DNA of 64,000 nucleotides from Georgenia daeguensis (GTDB lineage Bacteria > Actinomycetota > Actinomycetes > Actinomycetales > Actinomycetaceae): the NCBI RefSeq assembly GCF_039537705.1, contig NZ_BAABBA010000003.1, positions 124,001-188,000 on the forward strand, written 5' to 3'. A program made the position numbers and the translations under genes. The notes under the pieces were generated by a model. It was not told the DNA's origin. It saw only the letters and a program-made list of their open reading frames with translations, and searched no databases. Positions within the stretch are counted from its first letter, which is position 1. Every line of letters begins with the position of its first letter. Positions 51,286-60,274 of this stretch are shown here, in pieces.

Positions 51286-53463
51286 TCACCGCGTGCGGCG
51301 GACCCCCAGGGTCGCCGTCGCGTCGCCGTCCCAGTCGCCGACCAGGACCGTGTCGCTCGCGCGCCCGTAGGCGAGCACCAGGTCGGCCGAGCCGCCCGCG
51401 ATCGTGTTCTTCACGTGGTAGATGTTCCCGCGGCGCACGGCGAGCGAGCTGCCCCCCTGCCCGTCCCAGTCCCCGGAGAGGACGACGTCGTCGGGCCGGC
51501 CGTAGTACACGACCGTGTCCGCAGGCCCGGCGGAGATGGAGTTCTTGATGTGGTACTCCCGGCCGCGGCGCACCGCGAAGGTGTCGTCACCGTCGCCGTC
51601 CCAGTCGCCGACGAGCACCTCGTCACCGGCTCGGCCGTAGACCACCACCTGGTCGGCGGGCCCGCCGGAGACGGAGTTCTTCACGTGGTAGACGTTCCCG
51701 CGGCGCACGGCGAGGCTGTCCACGCCGTCGCCGTCCCAGTCGCCGACCAGCACGACGTCGTCCGCGCGGCCGTAGGCGAAGACCTGGTCCGCGGTCCCGC
51801 GGAGGCTGTTGGCGACGTAGAAGACGTTCCCGCGGCGCACCGCCACGGTGTCCTGGCCGTCGCCGTCCCAGTCGCCCACGTAGGCGGTGTCGCCGGCCGT
51901 GCCGTACGCGAAGACGTGGTTCGCCGACGCGCTCCAGGCGTCGTTGAGATAGAAGGTCACCGAGCCGTCGGTGCCGGGCTGGGGGACAGGCTGCGGCTCG
52001 GCGGGCCCCGGCGCGGGGGCCGGGACGGTCAGCGCGGTCGAGGCCGCGCCGGCGAACTGCCCGACGCGCGCGGTGACGCGGGCGTCGAACGTCCCGGTCG
52101 CGGGCACGGTGACCGTGGCGCGGGTGCTGGCCGAGACCGTGTCCGCGGCCACGCTCCACGAGCCGCCGGCGGGCCGGACTTCGAGGACGTAGTCCGTCGG
52201 GGCCACCAGGGACCCGGCCGGGGCCGCCCACGAGAAGGTCGCCGACGTCCCGCTCCGGGACGTCAGCGCCAGGCCGGTCGGCGCACCGGCGGTGAGCGAG
52301 GCGCCCATCGTCAGGACGCGGTTGCCGGCCGACCGGGCGTCGGTGACCGCGCCGGCGGCGGCGCCGTCGAGGGCGGCCTCGACCTGCGACGGCGTGGCAC
52401 CGGGGTGCTGGCCCAGGTACACGGCCGCCGCGCCGGCGACGTGCGGGGCTGCCATCGACGTGCCCGACATGATGGTGTAGTAGCCGGCCTGGAGATCCAG
52501 GGACGCGATCTCCTGACCGGGCGCGAAGACGTCCAGGCATGCGCCCCAGTTGGAGAAGGACGCCCGGGTGTCGCCGGAGGCGGTGGCGCCGACCGTGTAG
52601 GAGCTCGGGGCACGGGCCGGGGAGCTGCCGCACGCGTCACGGTTCTCGTTGCCGGCGGCCACGGCGACGAACAGGCCCGCCTGGGTGGCCGAGGCGACGG
52701 CGGCGTCGAGGGCGTAGTCCGGCACCTCGGTGCCGAAGCTGAGGTTGAGCACGCCCGGCGTGCCGGCCGGGTGGTTGGCCAAGATCCAGTCGATCCCGGC
52801 GAGCACGGTCGAGGTGCTGCCGTAGCCGAGGCAGTCGAGGACCCGCACGGGCACGACCGTGGCGCCCTCGGCGACCCCGAAGGTCTGGCTCGCGACCGTG
52901 CCGGCGACGTGGGTGCCGTGGCCGTGGCAGTCGGAGGTGCCGCCGCCGACCGCGGAGTAGCCGGAGGCCAGGCGGGTCAGGTCGGTCTGGGTGGTGACCA
53001 CGCCGGTGTCCAGGACGTACACGCGCACGCCGAGCCCGGCGGAGGAGGACTCCATGTACTGGCCGTCGAGCGGGAGCGTGCGCTGGTCGACGCGGTCCAG
53101 GCCCCACGACATCGTCGCCCCCGCGGCGCCGACCCGGCCGGCGGGCCCGGCCGGCTCCGCGGGCTCGCTGAGCGTCACGGGGTTGTCCGGCTGGACGACG
53201 GCGACGCCGGGGACGTCCGCCACCTGGTCGACCTCGGCGCCGTCCAGCGTCACGGCGAACCCGTCGACCGCGTCGGCGAACTCGGCGTCGGGCTCGACGC
53301 CCATCCCGTCGAGGGCGGCCCGGACCTCGTCCTGCGAGCCGGCGTCGACGCGCACGATCCAGCTCTCCTCCTCCGCCGGCCGGGCCGAGGTCGGTGCGGC
53401 GACGAGCACCGGGCCGACCAGTGCGGCCGCGGCGGCGGCCAGGAAGGGCTTCACGAGGCGCAA
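51286..53463 (-). CDS. Secreted subtilisin-like S8 serine peptidase with Fn3 and five FG-GAP-like repeats
   Basis: 725 residues. Signal peptide (LAAAAAALVGPVLVAAPTSA), inhibitor I9 prodomain (residues 33-92), S8 catalytic domain (about 115-395) with YVLDTGV (Asp), GHGTHVAG (His) and GTSMAAPHVAG (Ser). A fibronectin III-like domain follows (400-485), a Pro-rich linker, then five 45-residue repeats, each with VGDWDGDG or a variant and a following AVRRGN. The DxDGDG loops should bind calcium. A TTG start at 53463 is chosen, 7 nt after AAGGA; GTG 53454 is an alternative. Its stop is 7 bp from that of the membrane protein gene. Confidence 0.88.
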   Translation of the reverse strand: MRLVKPFLAAAAAALVGPVLVAAPTSARPAEEESWIVRVDAGSQDEVRAALDGMGVEPDAEFADAVDGFAVTLDGAEVDQVADVPGVAVVQPDNPVTLSEPAEPAGPAGRVGAAGATMSWGLDRVDQRTLPLDGQYMESSSAGLGVRVYVLDTGVVTTQTDLTRLASGYSAVGGGTSDCHGHGTHVAGTVASQTFGVAEGATVVPVRVLDCLGYGSTSTVLAGIDWILANHPAGTPGVLNLSFGTEVPDYALDAAVASATQAGLFVAVAAGNENRDACGSSPARAPSSYTVGATASGDTRASFSNWGACLDVFAPGQEIASLDLQAGYYTIMSGTSMAAPHVAGAAAVYLGQHPGATPSQVEAALDGAAAGAVTDARSAGNRVLTMGASLTAGAPTGLALTSRSGTSATFSWAAPAGSLVAPTDYVLEVRPAGGSWSVAADTVSASTRATVTVPATGTFDARVTARVGQFAGAASTALTVPAPAPGPAEPQPVPQPGTDGSVTFYLNDAWSASANHVFAYGTAGDTAYVGDWDGDGQDTVAVRRGNVFYVANSLRGTADQVFAYGRADDVVLVGDWDGDGVDSLAVRRGNVYHVKNSVSGGPADQVVVYGRAGDEVLVGDWDGDGDDTFAVRRGREYHIKNSISAGPADTVVYYGRPDDVVLSGDWDGQGGSSLAVRRGNIYHVKNTIAGGSADLVLAYGRASDTVLVGDWDGDATATLGVRRTR
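51290..51960 (-). repeat. Five tandem 135-bp coding repeats in the S8 peptidase gene
   Basis: Each unit encodes about 45 residues, following the pattern (V)FAYGRADDVVLVGDWDGDG, then six residues, AVRRGN and YHVKNS. The fourth unit has GDWDGQGGSS and the last GDWDGDATAT, so their loops depart from the calcium consensus. The DNA copies are similar but not identical. Confidence 0.8.
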
Positions 53464-53603
53464 CGCGGTGTCCTTTCGACAGCGACCGCGCGTGGCCGCC
53501 GGTCTGTGGTTGCCGAGTCTTCCGGAGATCACGGCGGAACGGGTCCGTTTCGGTCGACCTCGCCGCCCAGCCGCCCTCGGCGGCACCGGCGCGGCACGCT
53601 CGG

Positions 53604-54236
53604 TCAGCGCGCAGCCAGGTACCGGTCGACGACCTCGTCCCGGCCGAGCACCTCGACCTCCGCGACCTCGTCGCGCCCGAGGGCGTGCAGCGCCAGCTCG
53701 ACCGGGTCTCCCAGGACGACGACGGCGTCGCGGCCGCGGTGCACCACGCGCCGCGGCCCGCCCGGAACCACCTGCACCACGCCGACCGGGCTGGAGCGGT
53801 GGGCCATCCGCGCGAGCGGGCCGAGTCGCTCCCACACGGCCCGCACCAGGTCGGTCGGCAGGATGCGCGGCTCCGCCGGCTCGGCGCCGGCGCGGCGGAC
53901 GTCCTCGTGGTGGACGACGTACTCGAGGAGGTGGGCGGCGTCGCCGGCCCAGCCCACCGGCGACCAGGGCGGGATGCCGGCGGCGAACCGGTCGACCAGG
54001 GCGCGGTAGCCCTCCGGCGTGCGGGCGCCGTCGGCCAGTCGGCCCTGGAACCGCTCGCTCCCCGGCGCCCGGCGCTCGAGGACGTCGAGCCCGCGGCGCA
54101 GCGGCATGTGCTCGCGCTCCACCAGGTGGGCGACCAGGTCGCGGACCGTCCAGCCCTCGCACAGCGTCGGCGCGTCGGGGTCCGCAGCGCGCAGGGTCTC
54201 CACGAGCGCCGCGCGCTCGTCCTCCATCCAGGCCAT
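53604..54236 (-). CDS. TIGR03085 family protein (DinB/maleylpyruvate isomerase-like, mycothiol-associated fold)
   Basis: 210 residues. The N-terminal helix bundle has LCEGWTVRDLVAHLVEREH and YVVHHEDVRRA, the His pairs that bind metal in the mycothiol-dependent DinB-like superfamily. The length and the GDPVELALHALGR segment match TIGR03085. The function is unknown; a mycothiol-linked transferase is plausible as mshC is present. ATG 54236 has AAGGA upstream. It is divergent from the ABC exporter genes with 108 bp between. Confidence 0.82.
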   Translation of the reverse strand: MAWMEDERAALVETLRAADPDAPTLCEGWTVRDLVAHLVEREHMPLRRGLDVLERRAPGSERFQGRLADGARTPEGYRALVDRFAAGIPPWSPVGWAGDAAHLLEYVVHHEDVRRAGAEPAEPRILPTDLVRAVWERLGPLARMAHRSSPVGVVQVVPGGPRRVVHRGRDAVVVLGDPVELALHALGRDEVAEVEVLGRDEVVDRYLAAR

Positions 54237-54344
54237 TCGGTGTCCTTCCTCGGTCGCGTCCGCTCACACCGTGCCACGACGGCGGGGACGGCGCGTTCTG
54301 TGCGAGGATCGACGCCAGCCCACGGACCGCCGGAAGGACCAGCT

Positions 54345-56264
54345 GTGCCCGTCCCAGCGCAGGAGGACGCGTCCTCGCGCCGTCACGACGGACCCCGCCC
54401 CTACGCCCTTCCGGGCGGCACCCTGCGCCGGAGCCTCGCCCTGATCGCGCGCGGCATCGCCGACTCCCGGCGCGCGTCCGCGGTCGCCATCCTCGCCGCC
54501 GCCGTATACGGCGTGGGCACCGTCGCCTCCGGCTGGCTGCTCGGCCGGATCACGGACGGCGTCATCGCCCCGGCCCTGACCGACCGGGTGCTCGACCCCG
54601 CACGGCTCTGGGGCGCCGGCGCGGTCCTGCTGCTCGTCGGGCTCGTCACCGCGGCCAGCGTCGCGCTCCGCCGGATCTACGGCGGCCGGGCCTCCTTCGA
54701 GGTCCAGGCGGCCCACCGGCTGCGCGTCACCCGCCAGTACCTGCGCCTGCCGGTCAGCTGGCACCGCCGGCACCCCACCGGGCAGCTGCTCTCCAACGCG
54801 AACGCCGACGCGGAGGCCGCCGCGGGCGTCTTCTTCCCGCTGCCGTTCGCCCTCGGCGTCGTCGTGATGATGGTCGTCGCCGCCGTCGCGATGTTCCTGG
54901 CCGACCCGCTCCTCGGCCTGATCGGCGTCGCCGTGCTGCCGCTCGTGGTCGCCGCCAACGCGGTCTTCCGGCGGCGCATGACCCCCGCGGCCACCCACTC
55001 CCAGCGGCTGCGCGCCAAGGTCTCCGACGTCGCCCACGAGAGCTTCGAGGCGGCGCTGCTGGTCAAGAGCCTCGGGACCGCCGACGTCGAGCAGACGCGC
55101 TTCGCTGGCGCCACGGACGAGCTGCGCGACGCCAACGTCACCATGGGGCGGATCCGCTCCGTGTTCGACCCCGTCATCGAGCTGCTGCCCTCCGCGGCCA
55201 CCCTGGTGGTCATCGCCGTCGGGGCGCTGCAGGTGCGGGCGGGCCACGCCCGCACGGGCGACGTCGTCACCGTGGCGTACCTGCTCACCGTCATGACGAT
55301 GCCCATCCGCTCGATCGGCTTCGTGCTGGGCGAGCTGCCGCGCTCCCTCGTGGGGCACGAGCGCATCGCCCGCGTCGTCGACGCCACCGGCGCCCTGCCG
55401 GCCGGGCGCGCACGGCTGACGGGCGACGGCGGCCTCGACGTCCGCCTCGAGCACGTGACCGTCACCGTGCCCACCCGGGTGGCCGAGGGCGGCGACGGCG
55501 AGCCCGCCGGCCACCCCGGCGACGTGCCCGGCACCTCGGACCTGCTGCACGACGTCTCGCTGGCCGTCCCGCCGGGACGGACGGTCGCGCTGGTCGGCTC
55601 CACCGGCTCCGGGAAGTCCACCCTGACCGCCGTCGTCGCCCGCCTCCTGGACCCCACACGCGGGCGGGTGCTCCTCGACGGCACGGACGTCCACGACCTC
55701 GACCCGGCGGCGCGCACCGCCGCCGTCGCCCTGGTGAGCCAGTCCACGTTCGTCTTCGACGACACGGTGCGCGGCAACGTCACCCTCGACGACGGCGGCC
55801 GATTCGACGACGAGCAGGTCTGGGCCGCGCTGCGCACCGCCCGCGCGGACGGGTTCGTCCGCGCCCTGCCGCAGGGCCTCGACACCCTCGTCGGCGAGCG
55901 CGGCGCAACGCTCTCGGGCGGCCAGCGGCAGCGCCTCGCAATCGCCCGCGCCCTCGTGCGCCGGCCGCGGCTGCTGATCCTCGACGACGCCACCTCCGCC
56001 GTCGACCCCGTCGTGGAGCAGGAGATCCTCGCCGGGCTCGGGGCGACGACGAGCGGCACGGGGCCGTCCGTGCTCCTGGTCGCCTACCGCACGTCGACCA
56101 TCGCGCTGGCGGACGTGATCGTCCACCTCGAGGGCGGGTCGGTCGTCGACACCGGCACGCACGACGAGCTTCTCGAGCGGGACCCGGGCTACCGCGAGCT
56201 CGTCACCGCCTACGCCGCCCGCACCGCCGAGCGCGAGGCCGAGCGGGCGGAGCGCGGCCGATGA
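54345..56264 (+). CDS. ABC exporter subunit with degenerate ATP site (membrane + ATPase domains)
   Basis: 639 residues. Six transmembrane helices (residues 30-330) and one nucleotide-binding domain (365-600): Walker A GSTGSGKST and signature LSGGQRQ are normal, but Walker B reads LLILDDATSAVD, with Asp in place of the catalytic Glu, and the switch is LLVAYRTST, with Tyr in place of His. This is the pattern of the non-catalytic half of heterodimeric exporters. An insertion of about 20 residues precedes Walker A. GTG 54345 follows GGAAGGA. It overlaps the second subunit gene by 4 bp. Confidence 0.92.
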   Translation: MPVPAQEDASSRRHDGPRPYALPGGTLRRSLALIARGIADSRRASAVAILAAAVYGVGTVASGWLLGRITDGVIAPALTDRVLDPARLWGAGAVLLLVGLVTAASVALRRIYGGRASFEVQAAHRLRVTRQYLRLPVSWHRRHPTGQLLSNANADAEAAAGVFFPLPFALGVVVMMVVAAVAMFLADPLLGLIGVAVLPLVVAANAVFRRRMTPAATHSQRLRAKVSDVAHESFEAALLVKSLGTADVEQTRFAGATDELRDANVTMGRIRSVFDPVIELLPSAATLVVIAVGALQVRAGHARTGDVVTVAYLLTVMTMPIRSIGFVLGELPRSLVGHERIARVVDATGALPAGRARLTGDGGLDVRLEHVTVTVPTRVAEGGDGEPAGHPGDVPGTSDLLHDVSLAVPPGRTVALVGSTGSGKSTLTAVVARLLDPTRGRVLLDGTDVHDLDPAARTAAVALVSQSTFVFDDTVRGNVTLDDGGRFDDEQVWAALRTARADGFVRALPQGLDTLVGERGATLSGGQRQRLAIARALVRRPRLLILDDATSAVDPVVEQEILAGLGATTSGTGPSVLLVAYRTSTIALADVIVHLEGGSVVDTGTHDELLERDPGYRELVTAYAARTAEREAERAERGR

Positions 56265-58066
56265 GCTCGCAGATCTCCTCCGCGTCGGAGCTGGGCGTCG
56301 TCGCGACCGTGCGTCGGGGCCTGCAGCTGTCCCCGGCGATGGTCGAGGGCCTGCGCGTGACCCTGCTGCTCTCCGTCGTCGCGACTCTCGGCCGCGTGGT
56401 CGTCCCCGTCGTGGTCCAGCAGGCCACCGACTTCGGCATCCTCGCCCCGGGCGGGCCGGACGTCGCCCGCGTGGCCTGGCTGTGCCTCGCCGGCCTGCTG
56501 GTGCTCCTGGTGACCGGGCGGGTCAGCGCCGTGGTGAACGTCCGGCTGTACCAGGCCAGCGAGACGGGCCTGGCCCAGTTGCGGGTGCAGACCTTCCGCC
56601 ACGTCCACGACCTCTCGACGCTGACGCAGTCGGCCGAGAAGCGGGGCTCGCTGGTCTCGCGCGTGACCTCCGACGTCGACACCATCTCGATGTTCGTCCA
56701 GCGCGGCGGGCTCATGCTGATCCTCAACGCGGGTCAGCTGCTGCTGGCCAGCGTCGCGATGTTCGTCTACTCCTGGCGCCTCGCCCTGCTCGTGTGGCTG
56801 TGCTACCTGCCCATGGTGCTGCTCGCGCCCCGTGCCCAGCGGGCCGTCTCCGCCGCGTACGGCGGGGTGCGGGTCAAGGTCGGCGGCATGCTGTCGGCGA
56901 TCTCGGAGTCCGTCGTCGGCGCCGAGACGATCCGGGCCTTCGGCGCCGCCGACCGCACCCAGGAGCGCATCGACCGCTCCGTGCGCGCCCACCTCGGCCA
57001 GGCCGTCCGCGCGCAGACCTACGTCGCGCTGGCCTTCTCGACCGGGGTCGTGCTCTCCGCCGTCGCGCTGGCGGCCGTCGTCGTCGCCGGCACCTACCTC
57101 GGGGTGCGGGGCGACATCTCCGTCGGGACGCTCCTCGCCTTCCTCTTCCTCGTGCAGATGTTCACCGGCCCCGTGCAGAACGCCACCGAGGTGCTCAACG
57201 AGCTCCAGAACGCGGTGGCCGGGTGGCGCCGGGTCATCGCCGTGCTCGAGACGCCCGTGGATGTCACCGACCCGGCCGGCGCGCCCGCCCGCCCCGTCGC
57301 GCGCGACACGTCCCCGCACCACTCGCCCCGCGCGGCCCGGGTGGAGTTCCGGGGCGTGCGCTACGCGTACCCGGGCGGCCCCGAGGTGCTCCACGGCGTG
57401 GACCTGGTGATCGAGCCGGGCACCCAGGTCGCGGTGGTCGGGCAGACCGGGTCGGGCAAGACCACCCTCGCCAAGCTCCTCGCGAGGCTGATGGACCCCA
57501 CGGCCGGCCGCGTCCTCCTCGACGGCACGGACCTGCGCGACCTGCCGCTCGCCGACCTGCGCGACCGCGTGGTCCTCGTCCCGCAGGAGGGCTTCCTCTT
57601 CGACACCACGATCGGGGCGAACCTCGCCTACGGCCCGGTCGCCCGCTCCCCGGAGGAGGTCCGCGCCGCCGTCGCCGACCTCGGGCTGGGCGGCTGGGTG
57701 GCGACCCTGCCGGCCGGGCTGGACACCCCGGTCGGCCAGCGCGGGGAGTCGCTCTCCGCGGGCGAGCGCCAGCTCGTCGCCCTCGGGCGGGCGTACCTGG
57801 CCGACGCGGACCTGCTGATCCTCGACGAGGCGACCTCCGCCGTCGACCCGGCGACCGAGACAAGGATCAACCGGGCCCTGGACCGGCTCACCCGCGGGCG
57901 CACCTCCGTGACGATCGCGCACCGGCTCTCCACCGCGGAGGCCGCCGACCTGGTGGTGGTCGTCGACGAGGGCCACGTGGTCGAGGTGGGCGGACACCAC
58001 GAGCTGGTCGACGCGGGCGGCACCTACGCGCGCATGTACGGCTCGTGGGTGGCGCAGACCCGCTGA
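56261..58066 (+). CDS. ABC exporter subunit with consensus ATPase residues (membrane + ATPase domains)
   Basis: 601 residues. Six transmembrane helices (35-320), then a nucleotide-binding domain with Walker A GQTGSGKTT, Walker B LLILDEATSAVD and switch TIAHRLST, all consensus; the signature is LSAGERQ rather than LSGGQ. It complements the preceding protein: in the heterodimer this subunit supplies the catalytic Walker B, while its signature faces the degenerate site. The substrate (drug, lipid or peptide) cannot be told. ATG 56261 overlaps the upstream stop (ATGA). Confidence 0.93.
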   Translation: MSSQISSASELGVVATVRRGLQLSPAMVEGLRVTLLLSVVATLGRVVVPVVVQQATDFGILAPGGPDVARVAWLCLAGLLVLLVTGRVSAVVNVRLYQASETGLAQLRVQTFRHVHDLSTLTQSAEKRGSLVSRVTSDVDTISMFVQRGGLMLILNAGQLLLASVAMFVYSWRLALLVWLCYLPMVLLAPRAQRAVSAAYGGVRVKVGGMLSAISESVVGAETIRAFGAADRTQERIDRSVRAHLGQAVRAQTYVALAFSTGVVLSAVALAAVVVAGTYLGVRGDISVGTLLAFLFLVQMFTGPVQNATEVLNELQNAVAGWRRVIAVLETPVDVTDPAGAPARPVARDTSPHHSPRAARVEFRGVRYAYPGGPEVLHGVDLVIEPGTQVAVVGQTGSGKTTLAKLLARLMDPTAGRVLLDGTDLRDLPLADLRDRVVLVPQEGFLFDTTIGANLAYGPVARSPEEVRAAVADLGLGGWVATLPAGLDTPVGQRGESLSAGERQLVALGRAYLADADLLILDEATSAVDPATETRINRALDRLTRGRTSVTIAHRLSTAEAADLVVVVDEGHVVEVGGHHELVDAGGTYARMYGSWVAQTR

Positions 58067-58140
58067 CCCGTCACGTGCTCGGTGAGACGCCACGTGCTCG
58101 GCGTCACCCGCTCGGCGAGCCGCCGAGCGTCAGGACCTCA

Positions 58141-58197
58141 CGAGATCGCGATAGTGGTTCCAATCAGGCGGTTCCATGAACCAGATTCTCGATCTCG
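58141..58197. promoter_or_regulatory. AT-richer inverted repeat upstream of hisI
   Basis: CGAGATCG (58141) and CGATCTCG (58190-58197) form an 8-bp inverted pair; inside lie GGTTCCAATC and the small palindrome GGTTC-CAT-GAACC. The stretch is poorer in GC than its surroundings and lies 65 bp before the hisI start, so it may be an operator. Confidence 0.35.
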
Positions 58198-58262
58198 CTG
58201 GCCCGCCCCGCTCGGGCGGACGCGGCGGACGGTGCCGGGGCGGGTCGTGGCAAGATCGTCCG

Positions 58263-58634
58263 GTGCCCGCGAACACCTCCCTCGACCCCGACATCGCCGC
58301 CCGTCTCAAGCGGGACGAGCACGGCCTGGTCTGCGCCGTCGTCCAGCAGCACGACACCGGCGAGGTGCTCATGGTCGGCTGGATGGACGACGAGGCGCTG
58401 CACCGGACGCTGACCACCGGCCGCGCGACCTACTGGTCCCGGTCGCGCCAGGAGTACTGGCGCAAGGGCGACACCTCCGGGCACACCCAGCACGTGAGGT
58501 CCGTCGCCCTGGACTGCGACGGCGATGCCGTCCTGGTCCGCGTGCACCAGGTCGGCGCGGCCTGCCACACCGGCACCCGCACCTGCTTCGAGGCCGGGGG
58601 AGACCTCGGCGCCGTCGTCGGGGAGCAGGCGTGA
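58263..58634 (+). CDS. hisI: Phosphoribosyl-AMP cyclohydrolase HisI
   Basis: 123 residues of the single-domain enzyme (no HisE fusion). Motifs: MVGWMDDEAL, TYWSRSRQEYWRKGDTSGHT, DCDGDAVLVRV and GAACHTGTRTCF with the zinc-binding cysteines and magnesium-binding aspartates. It opens the adenine ring of PR-AMP in histidine synthesis. GTG 58263 is the start. Its stop overlaps the GTG of trpE by 4 bp, coupling histidine and tryptophan genes. Confidence 0.95.
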   Translation: MPANTSLDPDIAARLKRDEHGLVCAVVQQHDTGEVLMVGWMDDEALHRTLTTGRATYWSRSRQEYWRKGDTSGHTQHVRSVALDCDGDAVLVRVHQVGAACHTGTRTCFEAGGDLGAVVGEQA

Positions 58635-60274
58635 GCGGGGCGACGGCGGCCGGTCCCGGCGCCGCGGGCACGGCGGCCTCCGTCCGCTGGGGCGAGACGT
58701 GGCCGGAGCTGCCGGCGTTCCGGCAGATGGCGGCCGACCGGCGCGTCATCCCCGTGGTGCGGCGCCTCCTCGCCGACGACGTCACGCCCGTGGGTCTGTA
58801 CCGCCAGCTGGCGGGCGGGCGGCCGGGCACCTTCATCCTCGAGTCCGCGGAGCACGACGGCGCCTGGTCGCGCTGGTCCTTCGTCGGCGTCGCGTCCCGG
58901 GCCACCCTCACGAGCCGGGACGGCCACGCCCGGTGGACCGGCGACGTCCCGGTCGGCATCCCCGCCGAGGGACCGGTGCTCGAGGTGCTCGCCACCACCC
59001 TGGAGAAGCTGCGCACCCCGGCCGTGCCCGGCCTGCCGCCCCTGACCGGCGGGCTGGTCGGCTCGCTCGGCTGGGACGTCCTGCGCCAGTGGGAGCCGAC
59101 CCTGCGCGCGACCGCCCCGGTCGAGCACGACACCCCCGAGGTGGCGCTGTGCCTGGCCACGGACATGGCGGCCGTGGACCACCACGACGGGTCGGTGTGG
59201 CTCATCGCCAACGCCGTGAACTTCGACGACACCCCCGAGCGGGTGGACGAGGCCCACGCCGACGCCGTCGCCCGCCTGGACGCCATGGAGGCCGCGCTGA
59301 CCGCGCCGGCCGCCAGCGCCGCCGCCGTGCACGAGCCGACCACGGAGCCCGAGCTGCGCTTCCGCACCCCCCGCGCCGACTTCGAGAACGCGGTGCTCGC
59401 GGCGAAGCAGGCCATCGTCGACGGCGAGGTCTTCCAGGTGGTGCTGTCCCAGCGCCTCGACATCGACTGCGCGGCCGACCCGCTCGACGTGTACCGGGTG
59501 CTGCGCACCATCAACCCGAGCCCGTACATGTACTACCTCCAGCTCGACGACGGCGCGGGCGACGGCGAGGGGTTCGCCGTCGTCGGCTCCAGCCCCGAGA
59601 CGCTCGTGCGGGTCCAGGACGGGCAGGTCACCACGTTCCCGATCGCCGGCTCCCGCCCTCGTGGGGCGACGCCGGCGGAGGACCGGGCGCTGGCGGAGGA
59701 GCTGCTCGCGGACCCGAAGGAGCTCTCCGAGCACGTCATGCTCGTCGACCTCGCCCGCAACGACCTGGCGAAGGTCTGCCGGCCGGAGACGGTCGAGGTG
59801 GTCGAGCTCATGGAGATCAAGCGCTTCAGCCACATCATGCACATCTCCTCCACGGTGGTCGGGCGGCAGCGGCCCGGCGTCACCGCGCTGGACTGCCTCA
59901 CCGCCACGTTCCCCGCGGGCACGCTCTCCGGGGCCCCCAAGCCGCGGGCGATCGAGCTCATCGACGCCCTCGAGCCCGCCCGCCGCGGCGTGTACGGAGG
60001 GGTGATCGGCTACCTCGACCTCGCCGGCAACGCAGACCTCGCCATCGCGATCCGCACCGCGGTCATCCACCGCGGTACGGCCTCCGTGCAGGCCGGCGCC
60101 GGGATCGTGGCGGACTCCGACCCGGCGACCGAGTACGAGGAGACGCGCAACAAGGCCGCCGCCGCGGTGCGCGCGGTGCAGGTCGCGGCCGGGCTGCGTC
60201 CGGCCGCCGGCTCCGGTCCGGCCGCAGGCTCCCGTCCCGCCGTCGGGGCTGGCGCCGCGGGGCCCGGGGCATGA
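58631..60274 (+). CDS. trpE: Anthranilate synthase component I TrpE
   Basis: 547 residues. The N-terminal regulatory domain has ILESAEHDG at the place of the LLES motif that binds tryptophan for feedback inhibition. The chorismate-binding domain (residues 240-510) has AIVDGEVFQVVLSQR, PSPYMYYLQL, GSSPETLVR, PIAGSRPRG and KRFSHIMHISSTV. With TrpG (not in the window) it makes anthranilate. The C-terminal 30 residues are Ala/Gly/Pro-rich. It overlaps hisI by 4 bp and the next membrane protein gene by 4 bp. Confidence 0.95.
   Translation: MSGATAAGPGAAGTAASVRWGETWPELPAFRQMAADRRVIPVVRRLLADDVTPVGLYRQLAGGRPGTFILESAEHDGAWSRWSFVGVASRATLTSRDGHARWTGDVPVGIPAEGPVLEVLATTLEKLRTPAVPGLPPLTGGLVGSLGWDVLRQWEPTLRATAPVEHDTPEVALCLATDMAAVDHHDGSVWLIANAVNFDDTPERVDEAHADAVARLDAMEAALTAPAASAAAVHEPTTEPELRFRTPRADFENAVLAAKQAIVDGEVFQVVLSQRLDIDCAADPLDVYRVLRTINPSPYMYYLQLDDGAGDGEGFAVVGSSPETLVRVQDGQVTTFPIAGSRPRGATPAEDRALAEELLADPKELSEHVMLVDLARNDLAKVCRPETVEVVELMEIKRFSHIMHISSTVVGRQRPGVTALDCLTATFPAGTLSGAPKPRAIELIDALEPARRGVYGGVIGYLDLAGNADLAIAIRTAVIHRGTASVQAGAGIVADSDPATEYEETRNKAAAAVRAVQVAAGLRPAAGSGPAAGSRPAVGAGAAGPGA

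Noticed and set aside
53464..54267. Upstream extension of the S8 peptidase frame
   Set aside because: It would put about 268 Arg/Gly-rich residues before the signal peptide and overlap the TIGR03085 gene; the signal peptide marks the true start.
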